Part shown: in pieces, positions 24,229 through 33,199 of the stretch
Numbering within the stretch: the stretch's first letter is position 1
Layout of the letters: every line of letters starts with the position of its first letter
From: Rhizobium aethiopicum
Lineage (GTDB): Bacteria; Pseudomonadota; Alphaproteobacteria; Rhizobiales; Rhizobiaceae
Direction: 5' to 3'
DNA length: 64,000 bases
NCBI RefSeq assembly: GCF_900094625.1
Contig: NZ_FMAJ01000004.1
Location: 422,726 to 486,725, forward strand
Translations under genes and position numbers: made by a program
Notes under the pieces: generated by a model
The model's input: the letters and a program-made list of their open reading frames with translations, nothing else
What the model was told of the DNA's origin: nothing
Databases searched by the model: none

Positions 24229-26211
24229 ATGGATATGACCCGCATCCGAGACCACATGGTCGAACATCATGTCATGCGTCGCGGCATTCGCGATCGAGGC
24301 GTCACCAGGGCGATGCGCACGGTGCCGCGCGAAAAATTCGTCGATCCCGGCTTCGAGGAATTCGCCTATGAGGATGCGCCCTTATCGATCGGCGAAGGCC
24401 AGACGATTTCCCAGCCTTTTATCGTCGCCCTGATGATCGAAAAAGCCGATCTGGACGCCGGCGACAAAGTTCTGGAGGTCGGAACCGGCTCCGGCTACGC
24501 CTCTGCCCTCATCAGCCGGATCGCGCGGCATGTCTATTCCATCGAACGGCATGAAAGGCTGGCGCTTCAGGCCCGGGAGCGGTTCGAGACGCTCGGCTAC
24601 CGCAACATCGACGTCCGGGTCGGCGACGGCAGCAAGGGTTGGGCCAAAGCCGCTCCCTTCGATGCCATTGTCGTTTCCGCGGGCGCACCCGAGGTGCCGG
24701 CGGCCTTGAAGGAGCAGCTGGATCTCGGCGGGCGCCTCATCATTCCGGTCGGCCGTGGTGATGAGCAACGCCTGAAACGCATCACTCGCACCGGCGCGAC
24801 CACCTTCGAGGAGGAAGATCTCGGTGGCGTCTTCTTCGTCCCCCTGATCGGCGAGGATGCCTGGACTGCCGCACATCCGATGTACACGACGACAGCCCCG
24901 TCATCGCACATCGAGGAAACACCCTGCAAACTCATCGCGGCCGTGGCGGAAGAATTTCCCTCGGTGGACGACCGGAGCTTTGCCGCCCTTTTTGATCGGT
25001 TTGCTGAAAGCCGCATCGTCCTACTTGGTGAATCCACTCATGGCACGGCCGAATTCTACGCAGCACGCGCCGCCATCAGTCGTCACCTGATCGAACATCA
25101 CGGGTTTAATATAGTGGCGGTTGAGTCCGATTGGCCGGACGCCGCGGCGGTCGATCGCTGGATAAACGGTCAGGCGCCGAAAGGCGACCCGCCATTCAGC
25201 CGATTTCCCAGATGGATGTGGCGGAACCTGGAATTTTCGCGGTTCCTCGGCTGGATGAAGGGGAATAACGAACGCTGCAAGGCCTCCCGCGACGATCCGA
25301 TCCGGTTCTACGGCCTGGATCTCTACAATATGTCGGGATCGATCCGCTTCGTCCTCGACTATCTCGAAAATGTCAGCCCGGAATCGGCCAAGATCGCCAG
25401 GGAACGATATGGCTGCCTCAGCCCCTGGCAAAGCAATCCGGCGACCTATGGGCGCGCCGTGCTTACCGATGCCTATAGATCATGCGAGGAGGCGGTGCTG
25501 AAGCAATGCACGGAGCTCTTGGGGCGATCCCTGGACGACGCGGCTTCGGACGGCCACGATTTTCTGAACGCCGCCCAGTCGGCACGGCTGCTTGCCGCCG
25601 CCGAGCGCTATTACCGGGTCATGTATTACGGCGGCTCCCAGGCATGGAATCTCCGCGACACCTACATGGCCGATACCGTCGAGCATCTCCTCGACTTTCA
25701 CGGTCCGACGGCGAAGGTCATCATATGGGCGCACAACTCGCATATCGGCGATGCCCGCTACACCGATATGGCAGCGGCCCGCGACGAACTGAACCTTGGC
25801 CAGCTGTGCCGGCAGCGTTTCGATGGAATGACCAGCCTGATCGGACTGGGAACACATTGCGGCGAGGTAATCGCGGCAGACGACTGGGACGGACTGGCCG
25901 AGAACAAGGAAATAAACCCGTCCCTGCCACAAAGCTGCGAGCGTCTCTGTCACGATTCCGGAAAGCCGCGATTTCTCCTCGACCTCACTGCCAATGAAGA
26001 ACTGCATGCGAGCCTGGTCGAACAGCGGCTGCAGCGCTTTATCGGCGTGATCTATCGGCCGGAAACGGAACGGCTGAGCCATTACATGTCGACGTCGCTG
26101 TCGCGGCAATATGATGCATTTCTCTGGTTCGACGAAACCCGGGCGCTTTCACCGCTCATGGTCCCGGACTCCGGTACATCAGATCAGGAAACTTTTCCCT
26201 TCGGGCTCTAA
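24229..26211 (+). CDS. Protein-L-isoaspartate methyltransferase - erythromycin esterase-like fusion
   Basis: Fusion of 660 aa. Residues 1-225 are a PCMT-type repair methyltransferase: GQTISQP (57-63) and SAM motif VLEVGTGSGY (81-90). PCMT restores isoaspartyl damage in proteins. Residues about 235-660 match the erythromycin-esterase family (EreA/B-like): IVLLGESTHGTAEFY with Glu268 and His271, VAVESDWPDAA, FYGLDLYNM and VIIWAHNSHIGDA. GGAGGTGAT before ATG 24229 sets the start. An EcfG-type promoter is 25 bp upstream, so the protein is probably made in stress or stationary phase. The esterase half need not act on macrolides; its natural target is unknown. Confidence 0.9.
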   Translation: MDMTRIRDHMVEHHVMRRGIRDRGVTRAMRTVPREKFVDPGFEEFAYEDAPLSIGEGQTISQPFIVALMIEKADLDAGDKVLEVGTGSGYASALISRIARHVYSIERHERLALQARERFETLGYRNIDVRVGDGSKGWAKAAPFDAIVVSAGAPEVPAALKEQLDLGGRLIIPVGRGDEQRLKRITRTGATTFEEEDLGGVFFVPLIGEDAWTAAHPMYTTTAPSSHIEETPCKLIAAVAEEFPSVDDRSFAALFDRFAESRIVLLGESTHGTAEFYAARAAISRHLIEHHGFNIVAVESDWPDAAAVDRWINGQAPKGDPPFSRFPRWMWRNLEFSRFLGWMKGNNERCKASRDDPIRFYGLDLYNMSGSIRFVLDYLENVSPESAKIARERYGCLSPWQSNPATYGRAVLTDAYRSCEEAVLKQCTELLGRSLDDAASDGHDFLNAAQSARLLAAAERYYRVMYYGGSQAWNLRDTYMADTVEHLLDFHGPTAKVIIWAHNSHIGDARYTDMAAARDELNLGQLCRQRFDGMTSLIGLGTHCGEVIAADDWDGLAENKEINPSLPQSCERLCHDSGKPRFLLDLTANEELHASLVEQRLQRFIGVIYRPETERLSHYMSTSLSRQYDAFLWFDETRALSPLMVPDSGTSDQETFPFGL

Positions 26212-26250
26212 GCCCATCCTTCACCGATCGAGCCGTGATCACCAACGGCG

Positions 26251-26275
26251 GGAACTCTGCGCCTGTCCGCAAGTT
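26251..26275 (+). promoter_or_regulatory. EcfG-type promoter
   Basis: GGAAC at 26251-26255, spacer 17, GTT at 26273-26275; 28 bp before the DUF4142 start. Confidence 0.6.
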
Positions 26276-26302
26276 TGGCGATCACCAACCCAGGAGATCC
26301 TT

Positions 26303-26830
26303 ATGAAACGCTTTATCATCGCCTCGCTCGCCCTGTCGCTTGCCGCTCCGGTCTTCGCGCAATCGGCGGCCGAAAAGACGGGGGTCAATTCCCTGATCGG
26401 CGTGCCGCCGAAAACGGAAGATTTCGTCAAGGAAGTCGCCGCAAGCGACATGTTCGAAATCGCCTCCAGCAAGCTTGCGATCGAACGTGGCGACGAGGCG
26501 ACGAAGGCCTTCGCGCAGCAGATGCTCACCGACCACCAGAAGACTAGTGAGGAACTCAAGGCCCTTGTTTCCGGCGGCAAGGTCAAGGCGGAACTTCCGA
26601 GCGCCATGACGTCGGATCAGCAAAGCATGCTCGACAAGCTGAACGGGCTCCAAGGAGCCGATTTCAACAAGCAATATCACTCGGACCAGGAAGCCGCCCA
26701 TGAAGACGCGGTCGACCTCTTCAAGCGCTACGGCGACGAGGGCGACAATCCCGAGCTGAAAGCATGGGCCGCAAGCACAAGGCCCGCTCTGGAACATCAT
26801 CTCCAGATGGCCGAGGAACTCAATAAGTGA
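26303..26830 (+). CDS. DUF4142 periplasmic protein
   Basis: Exported protein of 175 aa. Signal peptide MKRFIIASLALSLAAPVFA, then a ferritin-like helical DUF4142 domain: VKEVAASDMFEIASSKLA, AFAQQMLTDHQKTSEELK and QYHSDQEAAHEDAVDLFKRY. AGGAG before the ATG fixes the start. DUF4142 proteins are common in stress regulons and their biochemical role is unsettled. An EcfG-type promoter lies directly upstream; the DUF2934 gene follows 50 bp later and may be co-transcribed. Confidence 0.88.
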   Translation: MKRFIIASLALSLAAPVFAQSAAEKTGVNSLIGVPPKTEDFVKEVAASDMFEIASSKLAIERGDEATKAFAQQMLTDHQKTSEELKALVSGGKVKAELPSAMTSDQQSMLDKLNGLQGADFNKQYHSDQEAAHEDAVDLFKRYGDEGDNPELKAWAASTRPALEHHLQMAEELNK

Positions 26831-26880
26831 GCGGCAAGACCGCGCCCTCAAGGTGACGATGAACTCCGCCGGAGGCAAGG

Positions 26881-27273
26881 ATGATCGACGAAGAGACAAG
26901 AAGAATCCGCGCCTACCGAATCTGGGAAAGCGAGGGACGCCCGGAAGGTCAGGAGCTCGCGCATTGGTATAGAGCGGGTAACGAAGCGGTCGATCCGGCC
27001 CACGAGGGGCGCGAATATCTCAAATATTCCAGTGGGACCGCGCCGGCAGGGTCGCTGATCGTCAAACTCTATCGATCGGGCAACCATATCCGCGGATATG
27101 TCCGCACAGTCGTCGATGCCGACCAGGACGGCACCGTGTTTCCCGGCGAGGAAATGGAGCCCGAGGCGGCATTCAAACTGGCAGAATCCCATAGAGGCAA
27201 CAGCAGCAATCCCGTCTTCGTCGAACTCGTCGAGGACGTCGAATGGGATTCCTCATGGGGACGCCTTACCTAG
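26881..27273 (+). CDS. DUF2934-containing protein
   Basis: Protein of 130 aa. Residues 5-35 are a DUF2934 helix (RRIRAYRIWESEGRPEGQEL AHW as two blocks); the rest (LIVKLYRSGNHIRGYVRTVV, VFPGEEMEPEAAFKLAE) is a small beta-rich domain without a recognised family. GGAGG lies before the ATG. Probably co-transcribed with DUF4142. It ends 14 bp from the convergent GntR gene. Function unknown. Confidence 0.82.
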   Translation: MIDEETRRIRAYRIWESEGRPEGQELAHWYRAGNEAVDPAHEGREYLKYSSGTAPAGSLIVKLYRSGNHIRGYVRTVVDADQDGTVFPGEEMEPEAAFKLAESHRGNSSNPVFVELVEDVEWDSSWGRLT

Positions 27274-27287
27274 CAAACCGAGCCGCC

Positions 27288-28052
27288 TCAGAAGGACAGA
27301 TCGAGCACCCTACCCTCGAACAGGCGGTCGCGAGAACCTTCGAGGTGCGCCTTCATCAGCCTTTGCGCGTCATCGGCGCGGCCATCGGCGATCGCCTTGT
27401 AGATGGCGTTATGCTCTTCGTAGACCTGTTCCAGCCCCTGGCGGGGGCCGAGCAGAGAAAGGCCATGAAGATGCATCCCGACGGCGATATGCGCCTTCAG
27501 CGCATCGATCGAGGCCGTGTAATAATGATTGTTGGCGGCCTCCGTGACGGCACGATGGAAGATGAAATCGGCGTCCGTACGGTGAAGCTGATGGCTGGTC
27601 GCTTCGCGCAGGTCGGCAAGGGCGCTGGCGATCTTCTGGATCGCCTGCTCGTTCCGGCGTTTGGCGGCGAAATAGGCAGCGGCCGGCTCAATGGTCAGAC
27701 GAAATTCGTAGCAGCGCTGAATATCGGCAATGGTTTTTACCGGCGAATAGGCAAGCTGCGTCGTAGGGGATCCATGCGCGCTGACGAAGGTGCCGGCGCC
27801 CTGCCGGGCATAGACCATGCCCTGATCGCGCAGGCGCGCCAGTGCATCGCGAACGATCGGCCGGGAAACACCCAGCATCGAGGCCAGTTCATGTTCGCCG
27901 GGAAGGCGTGAATCCGGCGGATAGTTTCCGCCGCGGATCCGCTCGAGCAACTGATCGAAGACACGATCGACCAGCTTGACGGCCTTGCCGCGTTCGGGCT
28001 TGCCCGGCGGGCCGGCTTCCGCGTTCAAAGATTCGCCATTCGCTTCAGTCAC
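27288..28052 (-). CDS. GntR-family regulator (FCD) of the DUF1537 locus
   Basis: Repressor of 254 aa. DNA-binding domain about 25-95 (LVDRVFDQLLERIRGGNYPP, ELASMLGVSRPIVRDALARL, YARQGAGTFV) and FCD sensor domain about 110-240 with CYEFRLTIEPAAAYFAA, DADFIFHRAVTEAANN and EEHNAIYKAIADGR. It is the last gene of the minus-strand operon that runs from the binding protein at 34837, 21 bp after the kinase gene. It probably controls both arms of the divergent locus through the TTTTGTC-type sites at 35029 and 37481. Confidence 0.88.
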   Translation of the reverse strand: MTEANGESLNAEAGPPGKPERGKAVKLVDRVFDQLLERIRGGNYPPDSRLPGEHELASMLGVSRPIVRDALARLRDQGMVYARQGAGTFVSAHGSPTTQLAYSPVKTIADIQRCYEFRLTIEPAAAYFAAKRRNEQAIQKIASALADLREATSHQLHRTDADFIFHRAVTEAANNHYYTASIDALKAHIAVGMHLHGLSLLGPRQGLEQVYEEHNAIYKAIADGRADDAQRLMKAHLEGSRDRLFEGRVLDLSF

Positions 28053-28073
28053 GTCATTCTCCCCGACGGTATC

Positions 28074-29135
28074 TTATGCCGCCTGATTCCGAAGAACCAG
28101 TTTTAGCAAACTATCCGGTCTACCGAAGCCCCCCGACTTGACGGCACACCGAAAATGGCGCCCGTCGGCAGGCATGACATCGAACCACGGAATGCCGGCC
28201 TCGATCTCGCCCTGTGGCGTGAGCACCCTGACATCAAGCGCCTGGAAAACCGCAAGCGCCGTATCGCCGCCGCCGACCATCAGCATTTCGGGCCTGGTGT
28301 CGTCGATGACGGCTTTGATGCCAGCCGCAAAGCGATGGGCGACGAGGCCCGCATCGGCCACCATGTCGCCGGTGCAGCGCAGCAGCACCGGCAGCGCCAA
28401 ACCCTCTCCGCATTCGATATCGCCCATCGGCGCGTCCACCACCATCCGTAAGGCGCCCGAGGCTTCAAGGCGGTTCATCTGAACGGCGGTGATCGGATCG
28501 CGCGAGCCGAAGGCAAACAACGTGCGCGGGGTCGCGGCAAATTCAATCAGCGGCCGCCCCGCTTCGCCGAGTCGGCGGGCAAATGCCGCGCCGAGGCCGC
28601 GCGCACCGACCGCAAGTGTCCTCAGCCAGTCATGACCGCCGACAATCTGATCGAGATCGAGAGCGTCCTCAGCATCGGCGACGACAACATCGTCCGCCCT
28701 GCCTTCGAACACGTCGGCGATCGGCAGCGGCTTGGCCACCCCACGGCCGACGACACAGCCTCGGTAGGTGACGCGTTCCTGATCGGGAATGGCGGGCGCC
28801 ACCAGGATGGTCTTCAGGCCGAGCGCCTCGGCCAGCGCCAAGCTTTCCGCCGCGACATTGCCTTTCAGCCGGGAATCGATCTTCTTCATGACGACCGCAG
28901 GTTTAGCGTCGTGAAATACCGCCGCCGCCGACCGTACTCTTTCGGCGGCCTCGCCCCCTTTCAATGCGCGGGAGGCGGTGTTGATGACGACGACATCGCA
29001 GCCGGTGGCGACTGCATCGCGCGCCGCCTCAATATCGATTGCGACGGCTACCGAAAGGCCGGCTTCGGCGAAAGGCGTGCCGGTATCGAGTGCGCCCGTC
29101 AGATCGTCGGCGATGATAGCGGCCTTCAGCGTCAT
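28074..29135 (-). CDS. DUF1537 four-carbon acid sugar kinase
   Basis: ATP-dependent kinase of 353 aa. Hallmarks are IADDLTGALDTGTPFA (7-22), VVMKKIDSRLKGNVAAE and the C-terminal nucleotide loops MVGGGDTALAV and CAVKSGGFGRPDSL. Characterised relatives phosphorylate D-threonate, D-erythronate or 3-oxo-tetronates at O4. The product is then oxidised and decarboxylated by a PdxA2-type enzyme, and one is encoded at 38845 in this locus. The gene overlaps the transporter ATPase stop by 4 bases. Substrate D-threonate is the best guess. Confidence 0.9.
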   Translation of the reverse strand: MTLKAAIIADDLTGALDTGTPFAEAGLSVAVAIDIEAARDAVATGCDVVVINTASRALKGGEAAERVRSAAAVFHDAKPAVVMKKIDSRLKGNVAAESLALAEALGLKTILVAPAIPDQERVTYRGCVVGRGVAKPLPIADVFEGRADDVVVADAEDALDLDQIVGGHDWLRTLAVGARGLGAAFARRLGEAGRPLIEFAATPRTLFAFGSRDPITAVQMNRLEASGALRMVVDAPMGDIECGEGLALPVLLRCTGDMVADAGLVAHRFAAGIKAVIDDTRPEMLMVGGGDTALAVFQALDVRVLTPQGEIEAGIPWFDVMPADGRHFRCAVKSGGFGRPDSLLKLVLRNQAA

Positions 29136-30145
29136 ACGTTCTGTCCCGGGCTGACGGCAGCCTGCCCCGGGTTGACGGCGTGGCAGGCGACGAGATGACC
29201 CGGCCTGGCTTCCTTCCAGGCGGGAATAACTTTGCTGCAGACGTCCATGGCGATCGGGCAGCGCGTGTGGAAACGGCAGCCCGCAGGCGGGTTCAGCGGG
29301 CTCGGCACATCGCCCTGCAGGATCTGGCGCTGTCGGCTGCGCTCCAGTTCCGGATCGGTCTCCGGAACGGCCGATAGCAGCGCCCTGGTATAGGGGTGCA
29401 GCGGGTTGTCGAAGAGTTCCTCGCGGGTCGCAAGCTCGGCAAGCCGCCCGAGATACATGACGCCGACGCGGGTGCTGATATGGCGCACGACCGCTAGATC
29501 ATGGGCGATGAACAGATAGGTCAGCCCGTATTTTTCCTGCAGATCGAGCAGGAGGTTGATGATCTGCGCCTGAATCGACACGTCGAGTGCGGAGATCGCC
29601 TCGTCGCAGACGATGAATTTCGGCTGGCAGGCAAGCGCCCGGGCGATGACGACGCGCTGGCGCTGGCCGCCGGAAAGCTCATGCGGGTAACGCTGGGCAA
29701 AGCGTGTGGGCAGGCCGACATCGGTGAGCAGCGTCGCCACTCTCTCCTTCAGCTCGGCCTTCGCGCAGAGCTTATGAAAGAGGATTGGCTCGCCGACCGC
29801 TTCGCCCACGGTCATGCGCGGATTGAGCGTCGAATAAGGATCCTGGAAGACGATCTGCAGGTCGCGGCGGAAGGGTCGCATCTGCTTCTCGTTGAGCGTG
29901 GCGAGATCCTGGCCTTTGTAGACGACCTTGCCGCTGGTCGCCTTGTAGAGGTTGAGGATGGTGAAACCGGTCGTCGACTTACCGCAGCCGGATTCGCCGA
30001 CGAGGCTCAGCGTCTCGCCTTCCATGATGTCGAGATCGACATTGTCGAGTGCATAGACGGTCGCCGAGCGCTCGCCGAAAGCACCGAGCTTGACGTGGAA
30101 ATGCTTGACGAGGTTCTCGACCTTGAGCAGCGGTTGAGCAGCCAT
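29132..30145 (-). CDS. Peptide/oligosaccharide-type ABC transporter ATPase (OppF/DppF type)
   Basis: Cytosolic ATPase of 337 aa. Walker [11 protein letters not shown]-loop [12 protein letters not shown], signature LSGGQRQR, Walker [16 protein letters not shown]-loop IAHDL. The C-terminal oligopeptide-transporter cysteine region is [17 protein letters not shown] 30145 follows AGGAGG and shares bases with the stop of the partner ATPase. Pairs with the OppD-type ATPase to power the DppBC permease. Confidence 0.92.
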   Translation of the reverse strand: MAAQPLLKVENLVKHFHVKLGAFGERSATVYALDNVDLDIMEGETLSLVGESGCGKSTTGFTILNLYKATSGKVVYKGQDLATLNEKQMRPFRRDLQIVFQDPYSTLNPRMTVGEAVGEPILFHKLCAKAELKERVATLLTDVGLPTRFAQRYPHELSGGQRQRVVIARALACQPKFIVCDEAISALDVSIQAQIINLLLDLQEKYGLTYLFIAHDLAVVRHISTRVGVMYLGRLAELATREELFDNPLHPYTRALLSAVPETDPELERSRQRQILQGDVPSPLNPPAGCRFHTRCPIAMDVCSKVIPAWKEARPGHLVACHAVNPGQAAVSPGQNV

Positions 30146-31152
30146 CACGCGGCCTCCTGCATTCTCTGGACGACGAAACAGGCGGCGCGATGCTTGCTGC
30201 TGCCGCTCAGCGGTTCGAGCTGCGGCACCTTCTCGTGACAGATCGTTTCGGCGAGCGGGCAGCGCGGCGCAAAGGGGCAGCCTTTCGGCCGGCGGCCGGG
30301 CTCCGGCGGCGTGCCCCCGATCGAGCTCAGCCGGCTTGCCGGCGGATCCGACAGTTTCGGGATCGAGGAGAGCAAGCCGCGCGTATAGGGGTGGCTCGGG
30401 TGGGCATAAAGCTCGTCGACCGGCGCGTCCTCGACGACGGTGCCGGCATAGAGCACGGCGACGCGGTCGACGAGGCCGGCAATCAGCGCCAGATCATGGG
30501 TGATCCAGACGACGGACATGCCGAGCTTGGTTCGGAGATCCTTCACCAGATCGACGATCTGGGCCTGGATGGTGACGTCGAGCGCCGTCGTCGGCTCATC
30601 GGCGATCAGGAGCTTGGGATTGCAGGCAAGGCCGATCGCGATCATCACCCGCTGGCGCATGCCACCGGATAGCTCGTGCGGAAAGGCCTGCAGGCGCTCT
30701 TCCGGGCCGGGAATGCCGACCAGGCGCAGCAGTTCGACAGCGCGGGCGCGGGCTGCCGCCTTCTTCATTCGGCGGTGATAGATCAGCGGCTCGCAAATCT
30801 GGTCGCCGACACGCATGACCGGATTGAGCGAGGTCATCGGATCCTGGAAGACGAAGCCGATATCGCCGCCGCGCACTTTGCGCAGCTCGGCGTTCGACAT
30901 CGTCTGCAGGTCGCGGCCGTCGAAGGTCGCCGTTCCCCGGGCCACCTTGATCTTGTTCGGCAGGAGCCGCATCAGGCTCAGCATGGTGAGGCTCTTGCCG
31001 CAGCCGGACTCGCCGACAACGCCGAGGGTCTCCCCCCTGTCGACATGGAGATCGATGCCGTCGACGACGACGGCGGTGCCGTTGCGGCCGTTGATCTCGA
31101 CGGTGAGGCCCCTGACATCGAGCAGGCGTTCGGTGCTTTTCGTGTCCATCAT
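30145..31152 (-). CDS. Peptide/oligosaccharide-type ABC transporter ATPase (OppD/DppD type)
   Basis: ATPase of 335 aa. Walker [11 protein letters not shown], signature LSGGMRQR, Walker [16 protein letters not shown]-loop ITHDL, and the cysteine region [14 protein letters not shown]. Start at 31152 overlaps the permease stop (ATGA); a longer upstream frame lies in the permease gene and is not used. Second half of the ATPase heterodimer. Confidence 0.92.
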   Translation of the reverse strand: MMDTKSTERLLDVRGLTVEINGRNGTAVVVDGIDLHVDRGETLGVVGESGCGKSLTMLSLMRLLPNKIKVARGTATFDGRDLQTMSNAELRKVRGGDIGFVFQDPMTSLNPVMRVGDQICEPLIYHRRMKKAAARARAVELLRLVGIPGPEERLQAFPHELSGGMRQRVMIAIGLACNPKLLIADEPTTALDVTIQAQIVDLVKDLRTKLGMSVVWITHDLALIAGLVDRVAVLYAGTVVEDAPVDELYAHPSHPYTRGLLSSIPKLSDPPASRLSSIGGTPPEPGRRPKGCPFAPRCPLAETICHEKVPQLEPLSGSSKHRAACFVVQRMQEAA

Positions 31153-32108
31153 TTGCCGCCCCGCGGGTTGAGCGCGTCGTTGAGGCCATCGCCGAGGAAG
31201 CTGAAGGCAACCGAGGCAAGGCCGAGCACGGCCGCCGGAGCGGCTAGAAGATGCGGATAATGCTGCCAGACGCGAAGACCGTCCGAGATCATGTTGCCCC
31301 AGCTCGGCGTCGGCGGATTGACACCCACACCGAGGAAGCTGAAGGCGCTTTCCAGCACCATCGCCGTGCCGAGACCGGCGCTGACCGAGACGATCAGGGG
31401 ACCAAGCGCATTCGGCACGACATAACGCTTGATGATGACCCAGTTTGAGAGGCCGAGCGCCTGCGCCGCGGTAATATAGGGCCGGCTGCGGATCGACAGA
31501 ACCTGGGCGCGCACCAGACGGGCATAAGGCGGCCAGGAGATCAGCGCCATCGAGCCGAAGACAAGGATGAAGTCCACCCATATGGTCTGACGGTAGAAGG
31601 GATTGAGGGTCTCGAGGTAGCGCGCCTCCATCCACTGGGTGATCGGCGATTTCAGCGACGCGTTAATGACGACGACGAGCAGCAGGTTTGGAACCGACAT
31701 CGTCACGTCGGTCAGCCACATGATGGCGCGATCGAAGGGATTGCCGAAGAAACCGGCGACCGCACCAAGCGTGAGACCAATCAGCACCGCGAAGAAGGTG
31801 ACGATGACGGCGACGAGAAAGGCGGTGCGCGTGCCGAAGACGACGCGGCTGAAGACGTCGCGGCCGAGATCGTCGGTGCCGAAGAGGTGGCTGATCGACG
31901 GCAGCGCGTTGCGGGCGTTGAGGTCCTGGCTGAGATAATCATAAGGCGTGAGGTAGGGACCGAAGATCGCCGTGAAGGCGAGGATCAGGACGATGACGAG
32001 GCCAAAGACGGCGAGCCTGTTGCGGCGCAGCCGATGCCAGGCATCGCGCCACAGGCTGACCGGCGGCTCTTCGACGGTTTCGGTGGTGGAAAGAGGGATG
32101 GCGGACAT
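31149..32108 (-). CDS. ABC transporter permease (DppC type)
   Basis: Inner-membrane permease of 319 aa. N-terminal tail [18 protein letters not shown] and about six spans. [19 protein letters not shown] is the DppC signature, and the EAA loop is in [27 protein letters not shown] (read as two blocks). Lies 2 bp after DppB. Confidence 0.92.
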   Translation of the reverse strand: MSAIPLSTTETVEEPPVSLWRDAWHRLRRNRLAVFGLVIVLILAFTAIFGPYLTPYDYLSQDLNARNALPSISHLFGTDDLGRDVFSRVVFGTRTAFLVAVIVTFFAVLIGLTLGAVAGFFGNPFDRAIMWLTDVTMSVPNLLLVVVINASLKSPITQWMEARYLETLNPFYRQTIWVDFILVFGSMALISWPPYARLVRAQVLSIRSRPYITAAQALGLSNWVIIKRYVVPNALGPLIVSVSAGLGTAMVLESAFSFLGVGVNPPTPSWGNMISDGLRVWQHYPHLLAAPAAVLGLASVAFSFLGDGLNDALNPRGGK

Positions 32109-32110
32109 GG

Positions 32111-33079
32111 TCAGCGGCTCCTTCTTGAATCATTGGCGCGCGGGTCGAGCAGCGGATAGAGCACATCCACCAGGAGGTTCGACAGCATCACCAGGAACGA
32201 TCCGATCAGCGTGATCGCGAGAATGACAGGATAATCGGAATTGATCAGCGCCTGTACCGTCAACCGGCCGAGACCCGGCAGGCCGAAGACGAGTTCAACG
32301 AAGATCGCGCCGTTGACGATGGTGATCATGATCAGGCCGAGCTGCGTGACGACGGGCGTCAGCACCGGCCGCAGAATATGACGCAGCGCCACGATGATCT
32401 CAGGCACGCCCTTGGCCCGGGCGGTCCTGACGAAATCTTCCGACAGCACCTCGATGACGGCGGCACGGGTCTGGCGTACGATGAGGGCGATCGGCTGGAA
32501 GGAGAGGACGATCAGCGGCAGCAGGATTCTGATATCGAGGATGCCGCCCCAGCCATAGGGTACCTTCACGCCCGGCAGCAGCACGATGACGCCGACCATC
32601 AGCAGCGGCCCGGCGACATAGGCCGGTATTGCCCAAAGGAAAAGCGCGGAGCCCAGAATGGCATAGTCGAGGCGGGAGTTCTGGTTCAGCGCAGCGATCA
32701 TGCCGAGCGGGATCGCGACCACAGCCGTCAGGATGATGGAACAGAGGGCAAGCTGGAACGAGACCGGGGCGGCTGCCGACACCATCGCCCAGACGGCGCG
32801 ACCCGATGTCAGCGAATTGCCAAACTGGCCGTGCAGCAGGTTCCAGATGTAAAGACCGAACTGTTCGATGAAGGGCCTGTTGAGACCGGCGCTCTCGCGG
32901 ATGGCCTCGATGCGCTGCGGATTATAAGCAACGTCGCCCGGCGCGCGCAGGAAGATGAGCTTGATCGGATCGCCTGCGCCGTAGAAAGCCAGCGCATAGA
33001 CGGCCAGCATCACCACGAGAACGGACGGAATCCAGATGGCGAACCGGGTTAGCACGTAGCGCAGCAAGGCCACCTCCAT
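32111..33079 (-). CDS. ABC transporter permease (DppB type)
   Basis: Inner-membrane permease of 322 aa with about six spans. N-terminus LLRYVLTRFAIWIPSVLVVM, DppB motif LNRPFIEQFGLYIWNLLHGQFG (two blocks), and EDFVRTARAKGVPEIIVALRH as EAA loop. ATG at 33079 is chosen because the frame upstream contains the hairpin between this gene and the binding protein. Confidence 0.9.
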   Translation of the reverse strand: MEVALLRYVLTRFAIWIPSVLVVMLAVYALAFYGAGDPIKLIFLRAPGDVAYNPQRIEAIRESAGLNRPFIEQFGLYIWNLLHGQFGNSLTSGRAVWAMVSAAAPVSFQLALCSIILTAVVAIPLGMIAALNQNSRLDYAILGSALFLWAIPAYVAGPLLMVGVIVLLPGVKVPYGWGGILDIRILLPLIVLSFQPIALIVRQTRAAVIEVLSEDFVRTARAKGVPEIIVALRHILRPVLTPVVTQLGLIMITIVNGAIFVELVFGLPGLGRLTVQALINSDYPVILAITLIGSFLVMLSNLLVDVLYPLLDPRANDSRRSR

Positions 33080-33146
33080 CTGTTGTACGATGCGTTCCCA
33101 CCCTCGGCGGAAGCCCGGCGGTCCACATCTCTTCTTCTTGAAACTT

Positions 33147-33172
33147 GCGCGAAGGCCTTGCGGCCTTCGCGC
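33147..33172 (-). terminator. Intercistronic hairpin after the binding-protein gene
   Basis: Perfect 11-bp stem, GCGCGAAGGCC with GGCCTTCGCGC, loop of 4, between the binding protein (stop 33200) and permease (start 33079). No long U tract follows, so it is more likely an attenuator or mRNA-stabilising element that lets the binding protein be made in excess. Confidence 0.55.
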
Positions 33173-33199
33173 CCTCATAATCAGAAACGATAGCTTCAA

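Noticed and set aside
33147..33172. Perfect hairpin considered as a full terminator
   Set aside because: It lacks a U tract and the permease gene downstream needs the same promoter, so attenuation or mRNA stabilisation is more likely than an operon end.
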